Assembly: GCA_002159075.1 (NCBI GenBank)
Contig: LZRT01000009.1
Location: 1 to 39,579, forward strand
DNA length: 39,579 nt
Reading direction: 5' to 3'
DNA from: Bacillus thermozeamaize
Lineage (GTDB): Bacteria; Bacillota; Bacilli; ZCTH02-B2
How positions within the stretch are numbered: the stretch's first letter is position 1; every line of letters starts with the position of its first letter. Positions 14,874 through 22,996 of the stretch are shown piece after piece. Made by a program: the position numbers and the translations under genes. The notes under the pieces are model-generated. The model worked only from the letters and a program-made list of their open reading frames with translations, had not been told where the DNA came from and did not search any database.

Positions 14874-16401
14874 AGTATATCGTTTGCATCCGGTGGCCCT
14901 TCTCATGTTTACCATCCAGTGGCTGCGGTCGATCCTGTCATCGGTGGCGTTGCCGGCCGGTGTCTGGGTGGTGAATGAAATCTCCAAGCACGGATTCAGC
15001 GGCCGGTTGGCCTGGGTTGCCCTTGGCGTGTTGGTGAGCGTGGGAATTTCCGTGCTATGGGGGATTCTCTCCTGGTGGAGGTATACCTACCGGATCGAGG
15101 ATGGGGAATTGCGCATTGAACATGGCGTGATCTTTCGCAAAAAGAGATATATCCCTATCGAACGGATTCAGACCATCGATATGGAAGAGGGAATTCTGCA
15201 CCGATTGTTTCGCGTCGTCCGCCTGCGGGTGGATACGGCTGGAGGGCTGGGAGCGGAGGCAGAGGCACGGCTTCACGCGGTGCGGCGGGAAGAGGCGGAA
15301 CGGATACGCGAGTTGCTGTTGCGGCGGCGCCAAGCGCCGGCGATGGCGCCCGTCGTCAATGATGGCGATGGGGGGGACGGGCCTATCAGGGACGTTTCCG
15401 TTCCGTCTTCTCTGGAAGGTGCGGCCAAGCCTGGGCCGGTGGAGGGAGAAGAGGTAAGGTATGCGCGCCGGATTTCGCTGAAGGAATTGGCCATCTTCAG
15501 TGCCACATCCGGGAGAATCGGGATCGTGGCTTCCGTTATTGCCGGTGCGGTTTCCTTGTTTGGGGAGTCGTTTGAGTTTATTTTTCAGTATCTGGACGTT
15601 CTGATTGGGCAGCGCTCGGTTTTGGAATGGGTGATCATCCTGATTCCTTCGATCATATTGCTCTCCTGGATGTTGACTGCGATCGCCACCATGTTTGTGT
15701 ACGGGAATTTTACCGTCAGCCGGACCGAAGGTCACATTTTCATTGAAAAAGGATGGTTGGAACGCAAACGGTTGACGATTCCGTTAACCCGTGTGCAGGC
15801 AGTGACGTTGGTTGAGGGATGGCTGCGGCAGCCGTTCGGGTATTACACGATCGGTGTGGAGACGGCAGGATATGGTGGCGATGATGGAACGGAGACGCTT
15901 TTGTTTCCCTTGTTGCACCGGAATGAGCTGGCAGGTTTTCTGGCTGCAGTGATTCCGGAGTTCGCCGATGGCTGGGCCAAGGCACAGGTGCATCCTTTGC
16001 CGCTGCGGGCGAGGCGCCGGTACGTGCTGCGGAAGTTGGGCTGGGTGATCGTTCCCGTCGTGCTGTTGCCGCTTGTTTTGTTTCCGTGGGGGTTGTTGGC
16101 GCTGGTTCTCGTTCCCCTTGCGTTGTTTTGGGGATGGCTTTGCCATCGGGATGCGGGATGGGCGCTGATTGACGGTGAGATGTGCGTCTTGCGGAGCAGA
16201 TTGGTTGCCCGGAAGACGGCCCTGGTGACGCGCCGGCGGGTACAGCTGGCCAGCTTGCGCCAGTCGCCTTTCCAGCGCCGGAAACGGCTCGTGACATTCG
16301 GCGTGAGCGTAGCATCCGGCGCCGCCTTCCGGGTTGTGGATTTGGAAGAGGCAGGCGGCGAACGTCTGTATGCCTGGGTGAAGCCCAGAGCCGTCAGATA
16401 A
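14863..16401 (+). CDS. ydbT: PH domain-containing membrane protein (YdbT-like)
   Basis: A 512-residue protein. Hydrophobic helices lie at about 12-36 and 45-66, 215-238, 255-280 and 390-430. bPH2-type domains alternate with them: near 70-145 (YRIEDGELRIEHGVIFRKKR, IPIERIQTIDMEEGILHRLF), 285-365 (VSRTEGHIFIEKGWLERKRL, IPLTRVQAVTLVEGWLRQPF) and 435-510. The repeated phrase IPxxRxQxxxxxEGxLxRxF marks each copy. The start at 14863 lies in the end of ydbS and follows AGGTG. A Pro/Gly-rich charged loop at about 155-195 is variable. It forms one operon with ydbS. Confidence 0.88.
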   Translation: MTSEVYRLHPVALLMFTIQWLRSILSSVALPAGVWVVNEISKHGFSGRLAWVALGVLVSVGISVLWGILSWWRYTYRIEDGELRIEHGVIFRKKRYIPIERIQTIDMEEGILHRLFRVVRLRVDTAGGLGAEAEARLHAVRREEAERIRELLLRRRQAPAMAPVVNDGDGGDGPIRDVSVPSSLEGAAKPGPVEGEEVRYARRISLKELAIFSATSGRIGIVASVIAGAVSLFGESFEFIFQYLDVLIGQRSVLEWVIILIPSIILLSWMLTAIATMFVYGNFTVSRTEGHIFIEKGWLERKRLTIPLTRVQAVTLVEGWLRQPFGYYTIGVETAGYGGDDGTETLLFPLLHRNELAGFLAAVIPEFADGWAKAQVHPLPLRARRRYVLRKLGWVIVPVVLLPLVLFPWGLLALVLVPLALFWGWLCHRDAGWALIDGEMCVLRSRLVARKTALVTRRRVQLASLRQSPFQRRKRLVTFGVSVASGAAFRVVDLEEAGGERLYAWVKPRAVR

Positions 16402-16427
16402 CGCAAGACGAAAAGCCGCTTGGCGCG

Positions 16428-17225
16428 TCAATGAACGTGTATGGTGCTTTCCTGATGCTCATGAAGTTCGCCTTTTTTCACGTGTATCTTGACTTGGAAA
16501 CTTCCCGGTTTTTCAAAAGCGACTTTCGCTTGATATGTTCCCGGTTCCACTTCTGTTGTCTCAAGGTACGTATGTTTTTTCTCGCCATTTCTCCAATATT
16601 CAAACGTCACTTCGGCCCCCGTGAGAGGTTGCTTCGCTTTTTGCAGCCGGGCGGTCAGCTTCACCTCTTGATTGGCCCGGATGCCGTCCGGTTTCTTGAA
16701 ATCGATCGAGAGATCCCCGCTGCCGTGTTGGTGATGACCTTGTTCCATTTGCTTTTGATCATCTGCCTGGTGTTCATCTGCTTGCTGCCCGTTTTCTTTT
16801 GTCACACCGCCTACGTGAAAGGTTTGTTGGGGCATCGTATGCATTCCCCTTGCGGTAACGTGGGCGATCACTTCATAATTGCCGCTTTCCGGAAAGCGGT
16901 AGGCAATGGAATAAATCCCGTCCCCTTCATGATGGGCCGGGATTTTCTCGGCCCCTTCCTTGTTTCCTTCTTTCCAGATTTCAAAGATCACTTCATCGGC
17001 GTCGGAAACGGCATTGCCGCCCTGCGTGACCTTGACTTGAAGCTTGACGTCTTTATTCGGCTCCAAAGAATCTGCCGCCGTCACAAATTCAACCATGACC
17101 GGTTCAGACGGGTTTCCCAACTTGTGCTCGCCCTCGGAAGGTTCATGGACGTTGCCGCAAGCCATCAACAGCCAAGCCAACATCGTCACCAAACCCAACA
17201 TGACGACTGACCTTTGTTTTCTCAT
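16428..17225 (-). CDS. Lipoprotein with two YtkA/FixH-like domains
   Basis: A 265-residue secreted lipoprotein. The signal peptide ends in the lipobox LLMAC with lipidated C23. Two immunoglobulin-like YtkA domains follow, about 40-135 (VMVEFVTAADSLEPNKDVKL, DGIYSIAYRFPESGNYEV) and 180-262 (LSIDFKKPDGIRANQEVKLT, PGTYQAKVAFEKPGSFQVKI). A His/Gln/Asp-rich linker (EQGHHQHGSGD) between them could bind metal. FixH/YtkA proteins are associated with copper handling and cytochrome oxidase assembly. The ATG at 17225 follows AAAGGGGCG; upstream in-frame starts would put charged residues before the signal peptide. It lies 69 nt after the DeoR-type regulator on the same strand. Confidence 0.85.
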   Translation of the reverse strand: MRKQRSVVMLGLVTMLAWLLMACGNVHEPSEGEHKLGNPSEPVMVEFVTAADSLEPNKDVKLQVKVTQGGNAVSDADEVIFEIWKEGNKEGAEKIPAHHEGDGIYSIAYRFPESGNYEVIAHVTARGMHTMPQQTFHVGGVTKENGQQADEHQADDQKQMEQGHHQHGSGDLSIDFKKPDGIRANQEVKLTARLQKAKQPLTGAEVTFEYWRNGEKKHTYLETTEVEPGTYQAKVAFEKPGSFQVKIHVKKGELHEHQESTIHVH

Positions 17226-17294
17226 GTTTTTCGCCCCTTTATTTTTTTGATCCATGATGACTATGACGTATGACTGCGACGCTTTGCGCATGCC

Positions 17295-17903
17295 TTAACA
17301 ATGGTTGCCGTGCGGGAATGAATGATGGCGGCAATGCTGGTGCTCGCTTTTCATCATCTGATGAACGAATTCCATCGCTTCGCGGAAGGCATGAACCGTT
17401 CCGCCGAACCCCTTGACGAATTTTTCTGCATGTTCCTTGTATTCAAAGGTTAAAACCTGGGGTTGACAACAGCCCAAATGCAGGGACGTATCCATCACGT
17501 ACCAGGCCAGGCGTCCGCTGATGGTGGTCTGCCTTAAAAAGTCATAGCAAATGGCCTGGATCACCCGTTCGCCCAATTCGCGGAAACGGAGCAATCCGCA
17601 ATGTGCGCAACATGCGGTGTCGATTTGGTTTTCGAGCAGGATCAACCGGTACGACAATCGTTCATTCACTTTTCGCTTGCAAAGAACACATTCATCCGTT
17701 TCGTTTTTCTTCACGGATTCGTCACTGGCCAGCGAAACCCCGCCGTACGTTTTGATCACGATTCCCGATTCAATCAAGGGTTTGAGATCACGGTGAACCG
17801 TCATCTCCGAGACGCCCAATTCTTTGCTTAATTCGGAAATTTTCATGTTTTTTCGGGCGCGAATCAACGCTTTGATCCGTTCTTGGCGTTCGATTGGCAA
17901 CAT
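17295..17903 (-). CDS. DeoR-type HTH regulator fused to a NosL-like Cys/His-rich domain
   Basis: A 202-residue protein. Residues 1-57 are a DeoR winged helix (ERQERIKALIRARKNMKISE, LGVSEMTVHRDLKPL, GIVIKTYGGVSL). The rest is not a sugar-phosphate sensor domain: it has C72-x2-C75, then C98-C99-A-H101-C102, then C145-C146 in a NosL-like segment (LGCCQPQVLTFEYKEHAEKF, VKGFGGTVHAF), and a metal-binding-looking tail, HQHCRHHSFPHGNHC (188-202). NosL-type domains bind Cu(I), so this reads as a metal, probably copper, sensing repressor. The ATG at 17903 follows GAAGGAGGCGG. It heads an operon with the YtkA/FixH lipoprotein. The metal identity is inference. Confidence 0.82.
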   Translation of the reverse strand: MLPIERQERIKALIRARKNMKISELSKELGVSEMTVHRDLKPLIESGIVIKTYGGVSLASDESVKKNETDECVLCKRKVNERLSYRLILLENQIDTACCAHCGLLRFRELGERVIQAICYDFLRQTTISGRLAWYVMDTSLHLGCCQPQVLTFEYKEHAEKFVKGFGGTVHAFREAMEFVHQMMKSEHQHCRHHSFPHGNHC

Positions 17904-17977
17904 GCAACCGCCTCCTTCTTCTGAATATCGGTTCCGTTAAGACAATCCTCCTGGAATGATAGAAAATAACAACATCA

Positions 17978-17987
17978 ATCAATTGAT
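17978..17987 (-). promoter_or_regulatory. Candidate operator upstream of the DeoR-type gene
   Basis: ATCAATTGAT is a perfect palindrome in an A+T-rich region 75-85 nt before the start. A TGG-TATACA extended -10-like element lies further upstream on the minus strand. Assignment to this regulator is a guess. Confidence 0.3.
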
Positions 17988-18075
17988 AACAATAGATTAC
18001 ATGTATACCATGCTGTCTTTCAATAAGAAAATGAGAGATTTTGTGAATCTTTATTGACACTCATCACAAGGAAAA

Positions 18076-18126
18076 GCCCCGCTGCCGCTTGGCCGAAAAG
18101 TCATCTCGGCCAGAGCGTCACGGGGC
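18076..18126 (-). terminator. Terminator after ykuS
   Basis: On the minus strand, GCCCCG and CGGGGC outer arms with TGGCCGA/TCGGCCA inner arms, followed by TTTT. Confidence 0.7.
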
Positions 18127-18133
18127 CTTGGTG

Positions 18134-18379
18134 TTACTTCCCGATTCGTTGCTGAATTTGCTGTTGCACCTCTTCCGGACTCATGCCATGCGCGTTGATG
18201 ATCGGGGCGTCAACCGCAATATCCTGCATCCCCATCAGATTTTCGTCGCTGCCCGAGATGACACAGCAGTCGCATTGGGAGGCCTGTGCGCTGTTCAGGT
18301 CCACAACCTCGTACCCGTTTTGCTGCAGGTGCTCCCGGATTGGCGTCAGTCCCTGTTCCACCGCAATTCGTTTGGACAT
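18134..18379 (-). CDS. YkuS family protein (UPF0180)
   Basis: An 81-residue protein matching the YkuS/UPF0180 pattern: IAVEQGLTPIREHLQQNGYE, a central QCDCCVISGSDENLMG, and IINAHGMSPEEVQQQI. The family is found in spore-forming Bacillota, and its function is unknown. The CDCC cluster could bind a metal or form a disulfide, but this is speculation. The ATG at 18379 follows GAGGAGGAAAAAGG. It diverges from the aminopeptidase gene and has its own terminator. Confidence 0.85.
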   Translation of the reverse strand: MSKRIAVEQGLTPIREHLQQNGYEVVDLNSAQASQCDCCVISGSDENLMGMQDIAVDAPIINAHGMSPEEVQQQIQQRIGK

Positions 18380-18469
18380 CCTTTTTCCTCCTCAGGTTGG
18401 TTTATCTGGCAGTCTTATTCTGAGCCTGGAAAGGTTCCATTATGCGCTATTGCTGAGAAGGCCCTCCCG

Positions 18470-18499
18470 TTGGCACGAGATGGCCGTATCGGCTACAAT
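18470..18499 (+). promoter_or_regulatory. Promoter of the M29 aminopeptidase gene
   Basis: TTGGCA (18470-18475), 18 nt, TACAAT (18494-18499), 33 nt before the start codon. Confidence 0.7.
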
Positions 18500-18532
18500 G
18501 GATGCAAACCGATTCGGAAAGGGGTTTTGCCG

Positions 18533-19648
18533 ATGCTGGATCCGCGATTGACCCGTCTTGCGGAAGTGCTGGTTGGCTATTCTACAGATGTGCAAGCGGG
18601 GGAAAACGTGCTCATTGAGGCTTTTGACATTGAACCCGCCCTGATCAACGAGGTCGTGAAGCAGGTCTATGAGCGGGGCGGCAGGCCCTATGTCAACCTG
18701 CGCAGCCAGTCGGTGATGCGCACGTTGCTGATGCGAGCCTCGGAGGAACAACTGAAGGTTTGGGCAGAGTACGACAGCCATCAGATGGAGAAGATGCAGG
18801 CCTATATCGGCATTCGCGGCAGCCACAACATTTATGAGAACAGCGACGTGCCGGATGAGCAATTGAAGCGGTACATGTCGCTGTACAGCCATGTGGTACA
18901 TAGCCAAATCCGGGTGAAGAAGACGAAGTGGGTGGTGCTCCGTTATCCCAATCCGTCGATGGCCCAGCTGGCTGGGATGAGCACAGAGGCGTTTGAGCAG
19001 TTTTACTTTGACGTGTGCACGATGGATTACGCGCGCATGTCCCGGGCGATGGAGCCCTTGAAAGAGCTGATGGAAAAGACGGACGAGGTGCGGATTGTCG
19101 GGCCGGGAACCGACCTGCGCTTTTCCATCAAGGGAATTCCGGCGATTCCCTGTGACGGCAAGTACAACATTCCGGACGGGGAGGTGTTCACCGCGCCGGT
19201 TCGTGATTCGGTGGAGGGTTACATTACGTTCAACACCCCCACTCCCTATCAGGGGTTCACGTTTGAGCAGGTGCGCCTGGAGTTTAAGCGGGGGAAAATC
19301 GTCCAGGCGACGGCCAATGACACGGAACGGCTGAACCGGATTCTGGATACCGATGAGGGGGCGCGCTACATAGGCGAGTTTGCCATAGGCTTCAATCCCT
19401 ACATCCGGAACCCGATGAAGGATATTCTGTTTGACGAAAAGATCGACGGCAGCTTCCATTTCACGCCCGGCCAGTGCTATGATGAGGCCTCAAACGGCAA
19501 CCAGTCGGCCATCCATTGGGACATGGTCTGCATCCAGCGTCCCGAGTACGGAGGCGGTGAAATCTGGTTTGACGGCCGCCTGATCCGAAAAGACGGCCGG
19601 TTTGTCGTGCCGGAACTGGAGGGGCTGAACCCGGAGAACCTGAAGTGA
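18533..19648 (+). CDS. M29 family metallo-aminopeptidase
   Basis: A 371-residue leucyl-type aminopeptidase of the thermophilic M29 family (AmpS/AmpT), a cytoplasmic dimer with two metal ions that releases N-terminal residues. Family landmarks are NVLIEAFDIEPALINEVV near the N-terminus, VRIVGPGTDLRFSI, the metal-site glutamates in NIPDGEVFTAP and YIGEFAIGFNP, and the late SAIHWDMVC, which carries the His and Asp ligands. The ATG at 18533 follows GGAAAGGGG. It is a single-gene unit between its own promoter and a strong terminator. Confidence 0.92.
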   Translation: MLDPRLTRLAEVLVGYSTDVQAGENVLIEAFDIEPALINEVVKQVYERGGRPYVNLRSQSVMRTLLMRASEEQLKVWAEYDSHQMEKMQAYIGIRGSHNIYENSDVPDEQLKRYMSLYSHVVHSQIRVKKTKWVVLRYPNPSMAQLAGMSTEAFEQFYFDVCTMDYARMSRAMEPLKELMEKTDEVRIVGPGTDLRFSIKGIPAIPCDGKYNIPDGEVFTAPVRDSVEGYITFNTPTPYQGFTFEQVRLEFKRGKIVQATANDTERLNRILDTDEGARYIGEFAIGFNPYIRNPMKDILFDEKIDGSFHFTPGQCYDEASNGNQSAIHWDMVCIQRPEYGGGEIWFDGRLIRKDGRFVVPELEGLNPENLK

Positions 19649-19669
19649 CGAGGCAAGCATCAACAAGTT

Positions 19670-19706
19670 ACCCCCTTTCCCTGTTTCAGGGAGAGGGGGT
19701 TTTGTT
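19670..19706 (+). terminator. Terminator after the M29 aminopeptidase gene
   Basis: ACCCCCT-TTCCCTG-TTT-CAGGGAG-AGGGGGT forms a nearly continuous stem, followed by TTTTGTTC. Confidence 0.9.
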
Positions 19707-19733
19707 CTTACGGGCCATCCAACGCGGGATTTG

Positions 19734-20261
19734 TTACGGGGATGGCGGTATCCGCACGTTTTCCAACTTCAGCAATGCCGATTTCACATCCAGGCCGCCA
19801 CGATAACCGGTGAGTTTCCCGCCTTTTCCGATGACCCGGTGACATGGAACGACGAACGGAACCGGGTTGGCGCCAATGGCGGCTCCGACCGCGCGTACGG
19901 CCGATGGTCTTCCGATCGATGCGGCAATATCCGAGTATGTTGCCCATTGCCCGTACGAGATCTGCAAGAGTGACTTCCAGACCGACATTTGAAAGGGGGT
20001 TCCCCGCAAATCCAAGGGGACTGTGAACTTCTGCCGTTTTCCTTCAAGGTATTCTTTCAGTTCGGTCAGGTATGGTTCCAGAACGGCTTGATTGGGTTCA
20101 AGGTTGGCGTTTGGGAAGTGCCTTTCGACAAATTCGGCCAATCTTTCAAATGATTCGTTCGGAAGCGTGATGCAACACAGCCCTTTGGCTGTGGCCGCCG
20201 CATAGAGGAGCCACCCCTGGTGGTTGAGCGAACCCCAGTAAACGTTTTCCGTGTTGCGCAC
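19734..20261 (-). CDS. Methylated-DNA--[protein]-cysteine S-methyltransferase (AdaB/Ogt type)
   Basis: A 175-residue suicide repair protein that takes the methyl group from O6-methylguanine in DNA. The acceptor is C140 in VPCHRVIG. The HTH-containing C-terminal domain shows GTPFQMSVWKSLLQISYG, TYSDIAASIGRPSAVRAV and GKLTGYRGGLDVKSALL. The start is GTG at 20261, 1 nt after the adaA stop and within a GAAAGGTG site, so it is translationally coupled to adaA, as adaB is in B. subtilis. Confidence 0.93.
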   Translation of the reverse strand: MRNTENVYWGSLNHQGWLLYAAATAKGLCCITLPNESFERLAEFVERHFPNANLEPNQAVLEPYLTELKEYLEGKRQKFTVPLDLRGTPFQMSVWKSLLQISYGQWATYSDIAASIGRPSAVRAVGAAIGANPVPFVVPCHRVIGKGGKLTGYRGGLDVKSALLKLENVRIPPSP

Positions 20262-20262
20262 A

Positions 20263-20823
20263 TCATGTCACCTTTCCTGCATGGTGTTGGCACTGGCTGC
20301 GGTAGGCAGACGGCGTCAGTCCATATTGCTTTTGAAACACCGTGGAAAAGTGGGCGGCATTGGAAAAGCCGACAGCGGCTGCAATATCCGTGATGGTGTT
20401 TTCTGTTTCGACGAGCAGTTTTTCCGCTGCCTTCAACCGTGAAGCTCTGAGATAGGCTGCCGGCGTCTGACCTACAATTCGCTTGAACGTTCGATGCAGG
20501 TGATAAGGGCTGATATGGAGCATGCCGGCCAGATGCGGCAGGGTGAGGGGTTCTCTGTATCGCTTTTCGATAATCTCAACAACATGCTGGGCCAAATCTT
20601 CATCTGGCCAGCGAATTTGTTCCGGACGGCATCGTTTGCACGGACGGAAACCGGCTGAAACAGCTTCGTCTATGGTCTTAAACACTCTAATGTTCTCTTT
20701 TTTTGGTTTTTTTGACCTGCATGACGGCCGGCAAAAGATTCCCGTGGTATTGACACCGTAAAAGAACGTCCCGTCGTACGCAGGGTCGCAGTTGATGATG
20801 GCTTCCCATGTTTCCTGGTTCAT
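20263..20823 (-). CDS. adaA: AdaA: methylphosphotriester-DNA methyltransferase and AraC-type activator
   Basis: A 186-residue two-domain protein. The N-terminal domain (1-75) carries the zinc/acceptor cysteines C31 and C35 (GIFCRPSC) and C62 and C65 (FRPCKRC); the first takes methyl groups from DNA phosphotriesters and converts the protein to an activator. The rest is an AraC HTH pair (LTLPHLAGMLHISPYHLHRT and ITDIAAAVGFSNAAHFSTVF). The ATG at 20823 has AGAGGTG 6 nt upstream; a GTG at 20832 is less well placed. It heads the adaptive-response operon adaA-adaB. Confidence 0.93.
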   Translation of the reverse strand: MNQETWEAIINCDPAYDGTFFYGVNTTGIFCRPSCRSKKPKKENIRVFKTIDEAVSAGFRPCKRCRPEQIRWPDEDLAQHVVEIIEKRYREPLTLPHLAGMLHISPYHLHRTFKRIVGQTPAAYLRASRLKAAEKLLVETENTITDIAAAVGFSNAAHFSTVFQKQYGLTPSAYRSQCQHHAGKVT

Positions 20824-21043
20824 CCGGAACACCTCTCGGTTTCAGTATATCCGGTCCCCATGGCGAAGGTAAGGGGTGTGAAATGAAAGGGCAAGAATAC
20901 AAAAGTTGCCCCGCGGCCGGGGGCTTTGGGCGGGCACCTGCCGTACCTTTCTGAAAGGTCTTTATAATTAACGGTTATGTGTAGTGTTGTATAATATACC
21001 AAAGGTGGTAATCACAGACAAACCCAAGGCGAGAGGAGATGGC

Positions 21044-22468
21044 ATGAAAGCGAAGCAATGGCTGCTAGGACTCATGATGATCACCTTGATCTTTTCCCTC
21101 AGTGTCCTCGATGTGAGATGGGTCACAAATCAGGCTGATGGTTCGGCTGACCGCATCTATGCTGCCGACAGGGGCATGTTTCCTGATGCGCCGGCCGGAG
21201 CCCCACCGGCCAACAAAGAGGATGCGTCCATGACGCGCTTTGCATCCTTTGGCGGGCCGGATGCCAATCAAGATAGGGTGTCGGAGATGCCCAAAAACCG
21301 TCAGATACCGCCTGCTCCGAATGGGAAACCGCCTGATGCGCCCCGTTACATCACCGCATGGCAAAAAGATGTTCCGATCTACGATGATCGAAAACCGGAA
21401 AGCCATGCCGTTGTCGGATATTTACGAAAGGGGCAAAGTCTTCCATTCGTGAAGGAATATGGGGAAAATTGGTATCAAATTAAGTTCGGAAACGGGTTCG
21501 GCTATATTTCTAAAAGTGATGTCCAGCTTGCGGCAAACATCAAGCTTGGAAATGAAAATCGAACCAATCTGAAAAACTCGAATACGGTTGTCATCACTCA
21601 AAAAAGACTGGATGTGTACGATAATTCATCGGGCAAATTGGTCTCCTTCGGAGTGATTGAAGCGAACCGCCGTTATCCGATTATCTCCCGTGATAAGAAG
21701 TGGTGCAAAATCGATTTCGGTGGCCGGATTGGTTACATTCATCATTCTGCTGTCAAGATGGATAAAGGAATACCCGTACTCATGTATCATCATATCTTGA
21801 AAGACAAGGAAAACAAGAAATTCAAACATTCATCCACGACGATCTCGGATGTCGCCTTTGCGACTCAAATGGCATATTTGCATGCCAACGGTTATGAAGC
21901 GATTACACTGGCTGATTTGGAGAAATATTTAAAGCGGAGCGTGAATCTTCCGGGGAAAGTCGTCGTTTTGACATTTGATGACGGCTTGAAATCGATCTAT
22001 CTCTATGCTTACCCTGTATTAAAAAAATATGGCCTCCATGCTTCTGAATTCATGATTACAAACCGGATTCCTGACCAGCCTGTCCCCTTTTCCCCGGACA
22101 CTTTGCAAACGATCGCCAGAATCGAAATGGAAGAGATGAAGCCGGTGTTTGAGTTTCACAGTCACACGCATGGCCTCCATTCTTTGGACGCGAAAGGAAA
22201 AAGTGCGGTTTTGACGAGCGCTCGCGCCACAGTCAAAGCGGACATCCGGAAGAGTCAAGAGATGCTGAACGGCACGCGCTACTTCGCCTATCCGTTTGGA
22301 CAATATAGCCAGGAAACGATTCAAATTTTGCGCGAATTAGGCTTCCAGATGGCCTTCACCACAAAGCCCGGACGCGTCAACCTTGGCGATCCGCTTCTGG
22401 AGCTAAAACGGCTCAATGTCGGTCCGGACGTCACCTATCCGAGGTTTATCCAAATGGTTTCAAATTAA
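21044..22468 (+). CDS. Secreted polysaccharide deacetylase with two SH3-like domains
   Basis: A 474-residue exported protein. Residues 1-26 form a signal peptide or membrane anchor, followed by a Pro-rich linker. Two SH3-like wall-binding repeats lie at about 80-150 (VGYLRKGQSLPFVKEYGENW) and 165-240 (YPIISRDKKWCKIDFGGRIG). A NodB deacetylase domain runs from about 245 to 470: IPVLMYHHIL, LTFDDGLKSIYLYAYPVL with the FDDG metal/base motif, HSHTHGLHSL with the metal histidines, and RYFAYPFGQYSQE. It probably trims N-acetyl groups from peptidoglycan or another wall glycan. The ATG at 21044 follows GAGAGGAG, and a TATAAT lies at 20990. Confidence 0.9.
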   Translation: MKAKQWLLGLMMITLIFSLSVLDVRWVTNQADGSADRIYAADRGMFPDAPAGAPPANKEDASMTRFASFGGPDANQDRVSEMPKNRQIPPAPNGKPPDAPRYITAWQKDVPIYDDRKPESHAVVGYLRKGQSLPFVKEYGENWYQIKFGNGFGYISKSDVQLAANIKLGNENRTNLKNSNTVVITQKRLDVYDNSSGKLVSFGVIEANRRYPIISRDKKWCKIDFGGRIGYIHHSAVKMDKGIPVLMYHHILKDKENKKFKHSSTTISDVAFATQMAYLHANGYEAITLADLEKYLKRSVNLPGKVVVLTFDDGLKSIYLYAYPVLKKYGLHASEFMITNRIPDQPVPFSPDTLQTIARIEMEEMKPVFEFHSHTHGLHSLDAKGKSAVLTSARATVKADIRKSQEMLNGTRYFAYPFGQYSQETIQILRELGFQMAFTTKPGRVNLGDPLLELKRLNVGPDVTYPRFIQMVSN

Positions 22469-22584
22469 ACATCATGGTTTCGAATTAAACATCTCCGCCC
22501 GTTACGTTACACCGTACAATCACCATAAAAACATGAAGCCATTGAAAAACAACGGCGCATCCGGCGGATGCCTCCTCCTCGCGG

Positions 22585-22613
22585 TTGACGATGTTGCGCG
22601 GCCGAGCTATAAT
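22585..22613 (+). promoter_or_regulatory. SigA promoter of the alaS T-box leader
   Basis: TTGACG (22585-22590), exactly 17 nt, TATAAT (22608-22613). Confidence 0.85.
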
Positions 22614-22619
22614 CATGCC

Positions 22620-22932
22620 GAAGATGACAACGCTGGAAACAATCGCAAACGCGATGATGGAGCGAAGTAGGTCCCAAACCTGTGTCAGAGAGGAACTCCC
22701 GGGATTCACCTGCGGCTGGAAGGGGTTCTCACAGAAGGGGGCTGAAGGCCACTCCCGAGCGTGCGATCCCGACGAGGGAACGCGTTCGCCGCGTTAAGGC
22801 GCATGAGCGATCAGCGGTGTTTCAGAGATGGGTGATTTGCGCCTGTCGCCTGTGTCACCGCTGATAAGCAGGGTGGTACCGCGTGAGAGACGACTCCCGC
22901 CCCTGTTTCTGACAGGACGGGAGTCTTTTTTT
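22620..22932 (+). promoter_or_regulatory. T-box riboswitch, alanine-specific (alaS leader)
   Basis: The conserved T-box AGGGTGGTACCGCG is at 22870-22883. Upstream lie Stem I elements: GGAGCGAAGTAGG on the 5' side, AGAGAGGAACTCC and GGCTGGAAGGGGTTC distally, and a specifier loop GAAG-GCC-A with GCC (Ala) at 22748-22750. The terminator (22892-22932) follows the T-box. Uncharged tRNA-Ala pairing with GCC and the T-box bulge should favour the antiterminator and allow alaS transcription. Confidence 0.93.
22892..22932 (+). terminator. Regulated terminator of the alaS T-box
   Basis: GACTCCCG-CCCTG and CAGG-CGGGAGTC form the stem, followed by TTTTTTT. It is the OFF structure competing with the T-box antiterminator. 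Confidence 0.9.
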
Positions 22933-22996
22933 GCCCAGTCTGTGAACGGCAACTTACCGGTTTGCAACAAATAAATTCAAAAGGAGTGTGAGCCTC

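Noticed and set aside
16182-17210. 342-codon plus-strand frame across the ydbT end and the lipoprotein gene
   Set aside because: It crosses two well-supported genes, and its product shows no recognisable domain.
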